Shown here: positions 36,453 through 49,698 of the stretch, piece by piece
How the letters are laid out: each line of letters begins with the position of its first letter
How positions within the stretch are numbered: position 1 is the stretch's first letter
Source of the DNA: Corylus avellana
Lineage: Eukaryota > Streptophyta > Magnoliopsida > Fagales > Betulaceae
Reading direction: 5' to 3'
DNA: 64,000 nt
Assembly (NCBI RefSeq): GCF_901000735.1
Contig: NC_081548.1
Span: forward strand, 25,407,591 to 25,471,590
Position numbers and translations under genes: made by a program
Notes under the pieces: model-generated
Told to the model about the DNA's origin: nothing
What the model saw: only the letters and a program-made list of their open reading frames with translations
Database searches by the model: none

Positions 36453-39400
36453 ACTGCTGGGCATCGCAAATTTGTAAGTTGTCTTTGTTGGGTTATGGTT
36501 AATTTGACCATAAGCTGATGATTCATGACTTTGGTCTTTAAGATATTGTGGTATTGGGGGATTATTGATCGGAATTTTTTTTTGGATATGCAATAAGTAA
36601 TAGAATATCCAGTTCTGGGTGACACCTTAATGAAATGTTCATGCTTTGATATAGTTCTGGAAATCATTTGTTGGGATGATCTTTATTGTTATCTATACTA
36701 TTAAATAATGGGATAAGAAATAAAAGCGGTCGATTCTGTATCCTTGGTGCATTTATTTACTTTATGATTAGCCAAAATAAAATTAAGAAGTTATGGAGAT
36801 TTTCTCTCTGGTTGTCCTTTTTCTCCTCACTGTGTTTGTCTATTGTTTCAAATAATAAGAAACATGTGCTGATTATGAAGTGAATTATTTGGCAACGGAG
36901 TCTCACATATTGTTACTCAAAACATATGTGCACGAGCCCTATGACACCTGTGTTGTCTTCTGATGTTGTTTTGAGCCATCTAAAGTTTCTGATAGCATGG
37001 CATTTCTTTGTTAGTGTTTTTTAGAGGCAAGTAGCTTCATTCAATTGGCTTTCACAGATTATTTGTTATCCTATGATGAAATAGGAACTGCGTGATAACT
37101 TGATGTTTTATGTGGCATCATAGAGGCCTCCTGAACAGCGGTTCAGGTGGCCAAAGTGTGGGTGTAGACAGGATGCTAGTCCAATTCTTACTAAAAGTAC
37201 AATCAATAAATAGTAAGGGAGACATTTGTTGAATGTAGACAATGCACATCTATACATGAACTTATTGGTGCTAAGTTTTGTTCTATAGTTAGCCCAGGAA
37301 AAAAGAAAAAAAAAAGTTTTGTTTTATAGTTAGGTTGTTGTAAAGATGACTGGCTTCTGGTGTAATTATGTTCAAAAATTTAACATCTCTTCTGTCAACT
37401 TTGTTTATACTTGGAGAGACGAGAAGTGTTATAGCTAATTGCAGGGGGTAGCACAACTGGCCAAGCTCCACACCCATTCATTCCCTTGGGGTCACTCACT
37501 TATCTTAAAAAAAGAAAGAAAGTTTTATATGAAAATGAAAAAGAATTATGGCAGTGAATACTCAAGACCACTAATCCTCGCAAATATAAACTATAGAGTG
37601 CTTGCAAAATCTCTAGGGTTATAGATTTTTTATATATGAATATCACTTTGAAAAACTGTGTCCTAGTATGCCTTTCAAAGAGCATTGAGGGATTATGGAG
37701 GAGATCACGGTAGAGAAGTGTTTAGTTAAGGGCTGCAGTGGGGCCCTTTAGGCCTTTTTTATCAGATAAATAGACGATTTTAATATTACCATGTTCTCAA
37801 ATAGTTACTAGCTCCTGCCAATAAATTTTGGCTCAAATAGTACTTTCCCCCATAAGAATCAGTGGAGGGTGAGGTCCTTGATTCAAGACCCACATGAAGC
37901 GTGTGTAACATTATCAATAAGAGAAAAGGAAGGTGCGGTGGGGCTGGCAGCCTTTCTGAATTGACTAAATCTCTAATTTGATCACTTTTTGGAGTAGTCC
38001 CAACCATACTTGATGAGGCCATAGCTCATGGTGTATCTTTGAAATTGAAATTAGCTCAAGAGGTATGAAGTTTCAATCCAATGTGGCATCAATATTCTTG
38101 ATGAGGTTCCCCTACGCATGTGGAACCCTCAGGACCTTGATGAGCCATAAATTCCCCGATTGCTGCATTGAATTTTCAAATTAGGAATTCCCGTCCAGTC
38201 CAGGTTGGTTCTCAAAAGTTTATAGTATTATGTACCTTCTAAATATGTCAAATGCCCATTTTTACGGGTTTGATGATTAATTAGCTAGAGTTGTGCTAGT
38301 GGTCAGTTTAATTTACTACGTATGTTCCTTTGTTTCTTTGCCGGGTCACCTGAGTGCAAGGGAAGTTTTTTTTTTTCCCCAGGAACCCCCCTAATTAAGT
38401 TCATACTTCTAGTACCAGGAGTTCGCCTGGACTGATCTTTTGAAATTTTAATATCCTGAATCTTCTTTTAATTGCACATGCAACTTCTGTTGAAATATTG
38501 TAATCCGCAAGACACTTGGATGATTTTGTTGCGTAAATATGCAGTTTTTGAATTGCAATTAGTATTTTTGTGAATTTGTTTATGGCTATGCTTATGTGAG
38601 AGATAGCAGGTGGGCAGGTGCTTCTCTTTGGATCATCACGAAGGAAACATCTACTAAATGTTCTTCTTTTTCTTTTCTTTTTTTTTGGGTTTTGCCATTT
38701 CTATTTTGTTCTCTAATTAATTCTAGAGACAAACAGGGGAATGGGCATGTTGCCTAGTATATTTCCTTTTTCTTTTCTTCACAGGGTGTGCTTGTCAGTG
38801 GCGATGAACTCACGCATATCGTTGTGTTATTTTGGCATATAGTAAAAATTTACACACAGAAGAAGATACGTTTTACGAATTACATTCATGTATATGATAA
38901 ATTATTTTGGATTACTTGAAAAATTATCAGGGTTATATTGTATATTAAAGATATAGGAGAAAATGGGACTAAGAGCTTATTTGGGTTTGTGTTTGCGTTT
39001 GAGTGACTTAAAAATGTGTTTAATACTCAAAAAGTTCGTTTAAAATAAAAAGTATCAATTTGGTAAAAAAAATTGAAAGCGCTTTTAAGGATTCAAAAAG
39101 CCTAAAAATGACTGAAATGCACTTTTGGCAACAAATTAAAAATAAAGTTTTTGCTAAGAAGTGTTTATTGATTTAAAAATTCTATTTTTCAAACACAATT
39201 TCAAATATGCTTTAAGGCACAGTGGAAAAATAGAGTTAAGAGGGCTGCCAAGCTACCACATTCAATAGGAATGCAATTGCTACTCATCAATGATAACTCA
39301 ATAATATTTGGGCATCATGTCAAAAAAAAAAAAAATAATAATAATAATAATATTTGGGCATATTGCTACTCATCAATGATAACTCAATAATGTTTGGGCA

Positions 39401-42400
39401 TGTTATTTTATCTTGTGTGTCCATCCCGTTTTCACAACCAAAACCTACTATCAATGTTAAGCCCAATAAAGAAAATATTCCAACAATACAAACCAAGGTT
39501 GAATAACATACTTAAAAGCCCTTAGAGCGAGTAACCTAATATAAAGTTCGAAGAGCTATACCTATTCGAAACAACCAGTTTTCCAGCACTCACAAATTGC
39601 TGGTGAGCTCGTTTGCTAATGCCTTTTAGGAGGTCGGCTTTGCTTTTATGTTTTTTATTGTTGCGATATGACATAAAAGTAAAATAAGTAATTTTGTGTG
39701 TTGAGTTGCTTGTTAATGTTTTTTTTTGCCTTTTTTCCAAAAAAAGTAAAAAACTGTTATAAAAAACGTTAGCAAATGAGCATATAATTACTGTCTCGAG
39801 GGGTTGAATGCAAGAACGAACCAGGAGCCCAGCAGGATTAACAACAAAAAGAGAAGAGCTGTGCAATAGACAGACATCCTATGTCCCTTCCCCGTGGGCA
39901 TAGACAACAGGATGGATAGTTCACATGTACATTGGCCCACTCTAACTCGGGCCTCAAATCCACAAGATACGCTCACGAACTATTGCTTCGACTTGACCCT
40001 CTATGCGCTACTCACGTGTCTACATGGAGCCTGTTCAGGTACAGGTGTTTTTCCACGTGTTCGTCCCATGTAAACTTTGTCTTTAAGGCCGTGGGGCCGG
40101 ATGGGTCGAAAGTTCAAAGCTGAGCTCTACTTGCTTTCTTTCCGACCAACATTTTGATGTTCCAACTGGCGAAGGGCGCATCCAGAGCTGAGGCTACTAG
40201 CTCCCTATGAGTCTATGACTATTTTTTTTTTTTTTTAATTTTTAATTTTTTGTTGATAGCCCACTATGAGATGATCGAGTAGTAGCAATTGGGTATCATA
40301 AGTTTTTACTGTTATTTTCTTACAAATTTATGTGACAAAAGGGTAATGTGTGTAATTGTATTGGATTGAAAAATGACTGGGCTTTCTGTGATCATATTGT
40401 GGTGTATTTTTCCCTTTCTGACTTTAGGTTACTTTTAGACTTTTGTTTTTTTTGGCTTGGCCTAACAATGAACATACCCAACGTCTTAACATGATCATCT
40501 AATTTTGCAAGCTTATTCCAACCATTGGACGTTGATTAGCAGTGATTAGAGATTAGGCAAAATTAAGAAGATTTCCAGGGGATGGGATTGGTGGAAAGAC
40601 GACAAATGGGTTTGGTGCCGACCACATGGGCATTTGAGCTGAGGAGGAGGCAGTGCGTCTCCAACTTGCTTATTCTTTTTAATTGATAATTACGCCATTC
40701 AGTGGCGTTTAGGGCCATTTGTCAAGCTTGATGCCTACCTTTAATTATTTACTCACTGCTCCTTACTAAACTTTCAACAACTTTGATTTTTGCTTAATCA
40801 AATGTGGACCACTAATGTCCCTCCTTTTAAATAATTACACTTTATTTATTTATTTTCTTTCAAACGAATTTTGGCGGCATATTTATTATCTTTTCTTTTC
40901 TTTTCTTCGGACAAATACATTAACAAACAAGTCAAACCACCAAAAAAAAAAAAAAAAAACTCATAAACACACAAAAACAGTTTTGAGATTTATGTCCCAT
41001 AACAACACTTTAAATTAAATTTTTTTTAAAAAAAAACCCCAAAACACGTTAAAGTTTAATATATCATGAGTAATGAACATCCCAGAAATGTATATACTTA
41101 TACAAAACCTTAGATCGAATTTAGCTTCGAAAACCTGCTTGTAAGGAGAGAGTGACTAAAAGCTTATATACACAGCATTGTAACATATTCTCATGCTCTA
41201 CAACCAATATCTATAATGATTCATTCTATTGATACTAACTCGATGGTAGCATTTTCTCTTATGACAACTCCATTTCTCTATCGGTATTCAATGGTTTGAC
41301 AATTTGCACATTCATAATATACTAGAGCACTTGAACAAGAACCTCTACCATAGTATTATGCTCCAATATCAAAAGTTACCAAAAATAAAAGTGTTCCAAT
41401 ATTTAAGATATGTTTATAAATAGATTGTGGTTGTTTAACTGAACTTTTGAAAGCCCAGTAGAAGTAGTGATAATGGTTTCGCAGAAAGTATGATGGTCAT
41501 TATTATATCCTCCACTTTATGAACTAAACTAGAGTTATCAATATAAAGAACGAGGATAACTTTTTTCCTAGTGGCTTTATAAAGAAGATTTTATTTTCAA
41601 AAACCTGATGCTTGTATTAATTTTCAAGTGATTCCCATGTTCCTAGAATATAAAGTGATTCCCCATGTCAGGTGATTTCTGCTTAGTATTTTTAATCGCC
41701 GACAATGCTGAAAATTTTACTATTTTTTTTTATATAGTATATCTAAATAATCAAATTAAAATAAGAATCTTGTTCCAGCTTATCAATTATGATTGGCTAC
41801 AAACTTCATAAGAACACCAGTTCTCAAGCTACCTCTGAACTATAAAATGGATTAAAATTTGGTATAATATATATCTATTATATATATGGATAAACTATAT
41901 GCTTGTCACCTCACCTGAAGTAATCATTGGAAAGGATTGTAATATTTTTTTAGTCTTCCAATTTTATTATATACATATATATAGATTAAAACATAAGAAA
42001 ATAATCCCTACCATCAAACAATGACAATTTTTTTTTTAAAAAAAAAAAAAAAATTCATATTAAACAATGATAACTTGTTAGTTTTTGTATTGTTCTGAGC
42101 GAACATCGCATAAGAATTGTATTCTTTTTCTTTTTTTTTTTTTCTCTCTTTTTTCTTAGTTCTTAATTTCTCCCTCTCTCTCTCTCTCTCTCTTTTATGA
42201 ACCCATCAGTCACGGTGTGTCAACTATATATATTATTTATTCTTATATCATTTCCAAAATCATGGGAAGTTCACTGTGCATTTACAAGGAGTTTTTTTTT
42301 TTTTTTTAAGTGTCCTGACTCTCTCTAAATTAAAAACAGGAAATTCACGTGTAATATTGCTAGAGATCCCTTGAAGATGAGATTTTGCTTTGAGTTAAAT

Positions 42401-42918
42401 CTGTTGGATATAGCTTACAATTAATTATCTCACGATACTTATATATAATAATAATTTCAATTAATTATTGAATTTATTCTTGTTAAAAAAATAATAATTA
42501 GAGGTTAGTTTAAAGTATAACATCATTATTGTGGAATTACACAATTTGAAGACCATTTCAATGGGTTCGTTTAATTTTGACGAGGCTGCATGGTAAATTA
42601 ATAATGTGCTGAGAAGGAAAGGAATCGTTGTGCCAAAGGCGGCGCGTCTATAATGGGAGACAACACTCATACAAGTGGGTGTGATTAAATTGGTATGTGA
42701 TGGACTTTGGCATAACAATTACACGTCAGCTCATGTCAATCCCACTCCCCCACTTGTGTTTCTGGGTCCCACATCTCCATCACAATAAATTGGATGCTGA
42801 CTTGGTGCTTAATTGAACCTTTCCAATTATTTCATTTTTCTTGTTCTTTCTTTCTTTATTATTAACATTAGGGTCCCACAATATATCATTACATTTTATA
42901 ATTCACATTAAGATTTAT
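36453..42918. other. Long gene-poor spacer
   Basis: No gene is supported. Visible items are a near-perfect direct repeat of a 36-bp phrase (TACTCATCAATGATAACTCA...) at about 39283 and 39364, a stretch at 38960-39230 resembling MITE-like sequence elsewhere in the window, and 41130-41310, which resembles part of the TRIM-like element at 53705. Confidence 0.6.
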
Positions 42919-43241
42919 GGCCCTGTTGCCAATGGCCCTGGTCTGTAACTAACGGTACCAGGTCAGCTTTGATCCCAAAAAAAAAAAAAAAAAAAATTTC
43001 ACCTCAAAATTAATTATAACATCTTTACTTTTTATATTACATCAATCATTTTTTTTTATTATTCAAATAAAAAAATCACTACAAAATAAATTTTTTACTT
43101 TTTTCCATATAAAATATATTTTTTCACTTTTCCTCACAAAACATTTTCACTAAAACCAATCAAATACATATACCTAAAAAAAAAGTACTACAGTATCGGC
43201 CCTGGTACAGTACCACCCTAGGGCCATTGGCAAACAGGACC
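42919..43241. mobile_element. Tourist/Harbinger-like MITE
   Basis: The left end is GGCCCTGTTGCCAATGGCCC; the right end, reverse-complemented, is GGTCCTGTTTGCCAATGGCC. Similarity continues inward (GGTACCAGG versus GTACCAGGGCC), for inverted repeats of about 40 bp. A 3-bp TAT flanks both sides. The length is 323 bp with an AT-rich core and no ORF. The GGNCCTGTTTG start and 3-bp duplication fit the PIF/Harbinger class. Confidence 0.75.
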
Positions 43242-43244
43242 TAT

Positions 43245-46200
43245 ATTATATGCAAGCCAACCATTCAAAACACAAACAAAACGTAAATAACATATGGTGT
43301 GCAAAATTGAATTTAAATCATGAAATTCATGGCATAAATTTTTTAAAAATTAGTCTGAAAAAAATATGTTTCAACTTATTTAAAATACTGTTAAATATTT
43401 TAATATCATTAATATTAATTTATTAATTTAAATTAAATTTAATGTATTTTTTAAATATTTAAAAACACTTAACACTATTTTAAATAAATTAAAAATATAT
43501 TTTTTAAATTGATTTGTAAAAAATTTTCATCATGACGAACTTAATCATTTTCATTACTGTTCATCTCTAAAAACGCAAAAAGCATTAAAATCTGAGGTCA
43601 TTGTTGCTGTTCAAAATTATTTATGTTATTTCCGAAGTGGTGGTGTCAAGTAGAAAGAATAAGAGATTGTCATTATTTGGAGAAGGACGAATACAATTCA
43701 TAGTTGTCGTCCGCTTATGATTCAGCTCCTCTCGGCAAGACAAGACCTGCAGGTTGTCTATCGCAAGTAATTTTCCATTTACGTGTGTGCCTCTAGTTTG
43801 ACTAATTATAGAAAGAAATCAAATGATTCAAGCGGCAGACTGCAGTGAGTGAAGTGCTGTGAACCACACGATGAGAATTTAGTAACCTTTGATGGAGACA
43901 TGTGGTGGGGTTTATCTTTTGGGGTCCCATGTAACGTAAGGCTCATGGACTCTATCGCTGATTCACACTGTGTGGCTGGGGACTTTCAAGGCTTCAACCC
44001 ATCTGATCCACTGAACCTTTATGATATAGATAGGATATGAGATATGTGCCGCACAAAGGATAAGGTTGACCAAGTTCCGATGTCCCGACACATTCCACGT
44101 GGTCTGACCACCTCCCTGCCCCGGACCTCAACACCGCACGTCACCTCTCTGCTGGCTTCATGCCTAGATATGCACGTGTAAATCAAGATTCTCAATCTAT
44201 GTCAAGCTAGCCCTTCGATTACTCAAAGTTTTTTTTGGGTCCCAGTTATTCAACGTACGAGATCATCGTCATCATCATCACCTTTGATTGTCATTTGTCA
44301 AGCAAAACTGGGGGAGCCTATACCATTACCACCATGTTTGTTTTCGCACGTGCGCCATACCCATGCATGCACGTTCCCGAAATTTTTATCAACTCCGTTG
44401 GATAAAATTAAAATTGTCGAGTGTGGATGGATGGATAATCGAAATATCTTAATCCCGCTAGCCAATTAAGGTACTTATAATTTGGTTTTGTTTCTTACTT
44501 GGGTCTTTGCCAATCAAATTAAGTTGTGGGAGGCTAGATAGGAGGTAGGAGCCAATGAAATAGCAATTATGACAAAAGTGGGTAGGTCATTTTAATAATA
44601 AATATCCAATCAACGACTCAATATGGTATTGAACCAACTCCCCCCCCTCTCTTTATTTGTTGGAATTTCAACCTATTCCCCTTTTGAAATGTTACACATA
44701 CTTGACCCAATCGAAAAAAAGCTGCAAAGTCAAAATTTGAAACCACCTCTAGCATAATTCAAAACCCTCACAAGGCTCGATAAAGGTTCACCTACTCGCT
44801 AGAATTTTTATAAACTGACTCATATACATTTAAGTCAGCCTAAAGAATTGAGGAGTTATTGATTTACTTAACCACTGAAGGACCTGCAATGCCCGTCTTC
44901 CTTAGGGCGGGCCCATCCCATCACGCTCGAAGTGGCTTATCAAGGACATTAGAGGCATCAAGCCGAAGAGAAGTCCGTTGACTTGGCCCAAGAACATACC
45001 CTGCTTCCAGGACTATGATACACCTATAGCTTGATAGAATGCATCACAACTAATTCCCCATCTCTCCAGGTTAGATAACCGCTTTGTCACGCAAGGAAAC
45101 CTTCCCAATTTTCGCGAGAGGAATTATTATCCACGCCATCAACAAAGGTAAATTCTACAAGGACTTCGGCAGACCCCTCTAACCTTCTGTCCTCTTTTTA
45201 GCCTCCTTATAGTGCTTGGTGCATTGTATATATCAACATATATCACCTATCATACTTTTGTTTTGAACTTTAAAAAAAAAATAAAAAATACTACTAAATA
45301 ACTTTTATAAGCTAGGTGGGGGTGAGAGGTACCGAACGAACAAAATTCCAACCAATTATTATTATTATTTTTAATTTTTAATTTTTTAATTTTTTGAGGC
45401 GTGATCCGTTATCATCTCATGAAGCCTGTAAAATATTTTTCTTTCCATAAAGTATTTAATATTTAATTATCAAGAGACAATTAAGAGCAATTTTAAGGAT
45501 TTTGTTTGAGAAATAGAGTTTTTAAGTTAAAAAATATTTTTTTGCACTAAAAATGTGTTTTGACTATTTTTAGAATAAAAAAGTCAAAAAAGTATTTTAA
45601 AAAATTTTTACCAAACGTGCTAGCTTTTATTTGACATAATTTTTTAGATATTAAAAGTATTTTTTAAGCTCTCTAACATAATACCAAACAAATTCTAAAC
45701 CATTAATTGAAAGACGCAGCGGACGTTTGATTTATAAGCTTTCAGTATTCATGAATATACAGAAATAATTTTTTTAATAAGAAAAAAAAAAAACTCAATG
45801 GTAAGTTAGTTAACCATGGTTAAAGGAATATATGCCTTGCTCTAATTTGTAATTTGCATCTTATGCATTCCCCTAACTATAACTATCCACTTCATCCTGC
45901 CTAGGGCTTCGTGTGTTAAAGCTTTTTCTTTTTCCTTTTTGTTTTTCTCTTTAGAACAAAAAGTTAACAAACAAAGCAAATTCTATAATATTCATAAAAT
46001 ACTCAAAGTTGTTTTATATTTATGTCAATTTTATAATACTTTTTAAAGTAATGCTACATGTTATTTTTATGTTTTTATAAAATTAATATGATTTTTAAAA
46101 TTATTATTAAATTTATGATATAATATTGTCGAACTAATTAAAAGTTATTGGCGCATAAAGACAAATTAGCGAAAAAAAAAAAAAAAAAAAAAACATTTTC

Positions 46201-48105
46201 TTGTTTTGAATTAGACCTATGGCCTTTCAATCCATCAAAAGTCTCAATATTATTCCCAATCCCAAACGATTACCTACGAGCAATTTAGATATAAAGCAAT
46301 TTATCATTTCAAGCATGCAGGTCATCTAACAATATTTTTTTATGATTGAAGATTATATTGAATGAATACTTATTATTCGAATGTGATATGTCGATGGACA
46401 GAGTCATTTATAGACCTTCCATATGAATGAAAGTTTATGAAAAAGATGCATTTTACTTTTTTTTGTTAAATAAAGTTGAAGTAGGGTGAATATAAGACTG
46501 GTATCCTATTCGGTCCAAATTTTCAATCCATTTTGACGGGAGAGGAGCCGGTCATCTTTAACACAGGGGCAAATTTGTTAATTTACTTTCTATTGGACAA
46601 TTTTGCCCTTATGTTAACAAAGGCTGGATCCTCGGACAGGAGAGAATCCAAATTCGTGAATAGAACCTGAAATGAACAAGTACAAAGTTAAGTATGTAAC
46701 GTATATTTGGAAATACGTTAAATTGCATTTCGATTATCACTTAAATAAAATAAAATAAAAAAGAGTTAAAATATTGTTTAATTTTACCTAATAAGGAAAC
46801 AATGTTAGACTTAGTACTCATGAACAACTCATTGTCACATAGTAATATATTATTACTACTAAGTTACTCTGATACCATTTGTAATGGTCTAAAAAAAACA
46901 CTTACCACAATTACACTATCGTTCTAAAAAGATTAGTCAATAATTAAGATACAGTTGGAGTTTGTAAAATCGCTTATAAAATGCAATATAACCTAATAAA
47001 AATCAATATGAAACTTACTTTATAATTCTCCTATTTTATGTGAATAACTTTTCTTTTAAATATGAGACTAAGAGCATTTGGCATTACGATTTTAAAATAA
47101 AGAACAAAAAATTAATAGTTTGGAATTGCTTTTAAAGAAAACGCGATTTAAAAATAAGAAAAATATGTGTTTTCAAATTACGAACAAGGGGTTGTATGTG
47201 TTTTTAAACAATTTTAAACGATAAACTGTGATTTTAAAAGCTAAACTACAGTTTTATCAAATATTTAATTATACTTCTAAAAATTACGTTCTCACATTTT
47301 AAAATTTTGTGTAAACCCAAACGAACCTAGCAGCAGGAGGTGTAGGAAAGGAAACAGATTGAGTGGAAGAAATGCACGCGCTAGAGGGGAGAGTTGGAAT
47401 AGAGTAATGGGTTTGGCAAACGTTCTCACGTGACAAGGTCTTTGTCTTGGTAATTGCTTGGCTTCTGCTTTTACCGCACGCTTTTCCACCATTTCCTCCT
47501 CAAAACTCTCGCGAACTATTTTTCTCTTTTCCATTCATACAACTCCGTTCCAGTCACTGGAGCTAGCGCGTGGATTTCTCAGAAGAATTTCATACTGCTG
47601 CTCTCTTTTCCTTTTCCTTTTCCTCTTCTATAAACATCTCGACAGCGGCAAACTTAGCCGAGAAGCTTCATCGGAGTGCGCTTTCCGCTTTCAGAGTACA
47701 CACACATATATATAGAATTTTTAGAAGTAATTTCTTATATATACCACATATATATATCACTACCCATCTCTTCCTTTTTCTTCTTTGTACGATCTGATTC
47801 CGAATACGGCAACATCTATATGGTCCAGAAACAGCTACATGGGAATCGTGAGCTGCCTTTTGATTGTTTTTGGTTTGATTACTTGCGAAGAAAGAAAAAA
47901 ACCAAGTATTGGGTTTGATTGGCGGTAGAAAGTAGAAAAGCTCTAAGGAATAGCGGAATAGCGGAGTAGTTGGAATAATAAGGCTTTTTGTTGGGTCTTT
48001 ATGTAACTGCAGGTTGCAGTTTTTGTTGAATAGTACAGAAGACCGTGCTCAAGAGATCCCTCGCTCCAAGTTGTAACGGATCACTACTCCCATATTAACC
48101 CCCCA
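43245..48105. other. Gene-poor spacer upstream of the AHL gene
   Basis: No gene is supported. 44880-45240 is GC-richer and looks like a decayed retroelement piece, but no domain could be read. 46800-46900 contains TCTGATACCATT, the complement of an initiator-Met tRNA primer site, as in TRIM elements. 47070-47310 resembles MITE-like sequence seen elsewhere in the window. 47.4-48.1 kb is less AT-rich and is probably the AHL promoter. Confidence 0.5.
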
Positions 48106-48109
48106 CTAC

Positions 48110-48119
48110 TATATATTAA
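48110..48119 (+). promoter_or_regulatory. Likely TATA box of the AHL gene
   Basis: TATATATTAA lies 127-136 bp before the ATG. This would give a leader of about 100 nt. Confidence 0.45.
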
Positions 48120-48245
48120 CCTCGGATCTCAAATTCTTTGAAAACCCTTTTTCCTTCTCGTCACTCTGCGAGCACAAGACTTAATTTGCTTCCGATCGAG
48201 AAAAAGAGGGTGGAAAATAAGTGGTGGGAGAGAGTAGATGTGGCG

Positions 48246-49145
48246 ATGGCGGGGTACAATGAAGAAAACCAAGCTGGTTCTCGCTACTTCCACCACCTCC
48301 TGGGGCCGGAGCTGCACCTGCAGAGACATCCTTCTAATATTAACCCACAACACCAACCCTCCGATTCCAAGGACTCCTCTGACAGAGATCACAAGCCCGA
48401 TTCCGATGCCCAAGCCACTAGTAGCTCCGGTGCAGCCACCAACTCCAACCGCCGCCCACGTGGCCGTCCTCCCGGATCCAAGAACAAACCCAAGCCGCCC
48501 ATAATCGTCACGCGGGACAGCCCCAACGCCCTCCGATCCCACGTGCTCGAGGTCTCCAACGCCGCCGACATCGTCGAGAGCGTGTCCAGCTACGCCAGGA
48601 GGAGAGGGAGAGGGGTCTGCATCCTCAGCGGAAGCGGTACGGTAGTCAATGTCACGCTGCGACAACCTGGCGCTCCTGCTGGGACGGTGGTCACGCTGCA
48701 CGGCCGCTTCGAGATTCTCTCTCTTACGGGGACTGTTCTCCCGCCTCCGGCTCCGCCTGGTGCGGGGGGGTTGTCGATATTTTTGTCTGGAGGACAGGGA
48801 CAGGTGGTGGGGGGAAGTGTGGTGGGCCCGTTGGTGGCATCGGGTCCGGTTGTTTTGATGGCTGCCTCGTTTGCAAATGCTGTGTTTGAAAGGCTGCCGT
48901 TGGATGAGGAGGAAGCGCCAGTGCATGTCCAATCCACGGCGTCACAGTCTTCCGGTGTGACTGGTGGCGGTGGAGGCGGCGGTGGTGGTGGACAACTTGG
49001 TGAGGGTGGAGGAGGTGGAGGTGGAAGTGGAAGTGGAAGCGGCGGTGGGGTTTCTCTTTTTGGTGTGGGAGGGAATATGGGGAACTTTCCATTTTCGGGT
49101 GATCTGTTTGGGTGGAGTGGGAGTGCTGCAAGGCCTCCATTTTAA
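48246..49145 (+). CDS. AHL: AT-hook motif nuclear-localized protein (AHL27/29 type)
   Basis: One uninterrupted exon, 299 aa; clade-A AHL genes are intronless. The ATG at 48246 begins [19 protein letters not shown], matching the N-terminus of ESC/AHL27 and SOB3/AHL29; the reading frame stays open upstream but only with non-ATG codons. Domains: one type-I AT-hook ([13 protein letters not shown], 69-81), then the PPC/DUF296 domain (about 95-215) with the conserved GRFEIL (154-159). It ends with a Gly-rich tail (240-268) and the conserved ending RPPF. Family knowledge: AHLs bind AT-rich minor grooves, form trimers through PPC, recruit partners through GRFEIL, and restrain hypocotyl growth and leaf ageing. 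The coding sequence is much GC-richer than its surroundings. The poly-Gly stretches are GGN repeats that may vary in length. Confidence 0.96.
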   Translation: MAGYNEENQAGSRYFHHLLGPELHLQRHPSNINPQHQPSDSKDSSDRDHKPDSDAQATSSSGAATNSNRRPRGRPPGSKNKPKPPIIVTRDSPNALRSHVLEVSNAADIVESVSSYARRRGRGVCILSGSGTVVNVTLRQPGAPAGTVVTLHGRFEILSLTGTVLPPPAPPGAGGLSIFLSGGQGQVVGGSVVGPLVASGPVVLMAASFANAVFERLPLDEEEAPVHVQSTASQSSGVTGGGGGGGGGGQLGEGGGGGGGSGSGSGGGVSLFGVGGNMGNFPFSGDLFGWSGSAARPPF

Positions 49146-49666
49146 GCTGGAAATTAATGCTAGATTTTGGTATGGGCCGGGTTTGATTGAATTGATTCTC
49201 ACTGTCAATGAAATCCATTTTTCTCAGCTTAATCTAAATAATTGGTGGAGGAGATTGATGTATGATAAAATGTCTTGTGACATATACTGATCAACAAATT
49301 AGTCGTCTCATCTTTGCACTAAGAAGAGAGAACAAGAAAAGGGTTTCTTGAATCCCATCTTGTAAATTTATCAAGGCTTGGCGTCTTGTCGAAGAAATTA
49401 ACCCAGTTTGGAAGTAAACCAAGGATTGCAGACTTCTCAAAAGGTCAGTGTTATAACTACAACTTCATGGCTAAAACCATTCGGGTTCTTTAATATTCCT
49501 TGCCTTTTACCCTCTTTTCTTGTTTTTTTTTTTTTTGAATTTCTCTACTTATTTCAGCTAGTTTATACATAATAGTTGTATTGCGGAAACTGCTATAATT
49601 AATGGACATATCGGGGCCTTATTTTTGTGTTAATTTCCATCTCTTGCGCAGCACTTTATAATTTAT

Positions 49667-49698
<32 letters not shown>

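Noticed and set aside
37441..37930. tRNA-like A box (TAGCACAACTGG) and a distant B-box-like GATTCAAGACC, possibly a SINE
   Set aside because: The boxes are over 400 bp apart, far too wide for one SINE or tRNA, and no cloverleaf forms.
44880..45240. GC-richer block resembling a retroelement LTR or internal region
   Set aside because: No paired LTR, PBS or coding domain could be found by eye.
48129..48932. 267-codon antisense ORF across the AHL gene
   Set aside because: It mirrors the GC-rich AHL coding sequence; its Arg/His-rich product has no family features.
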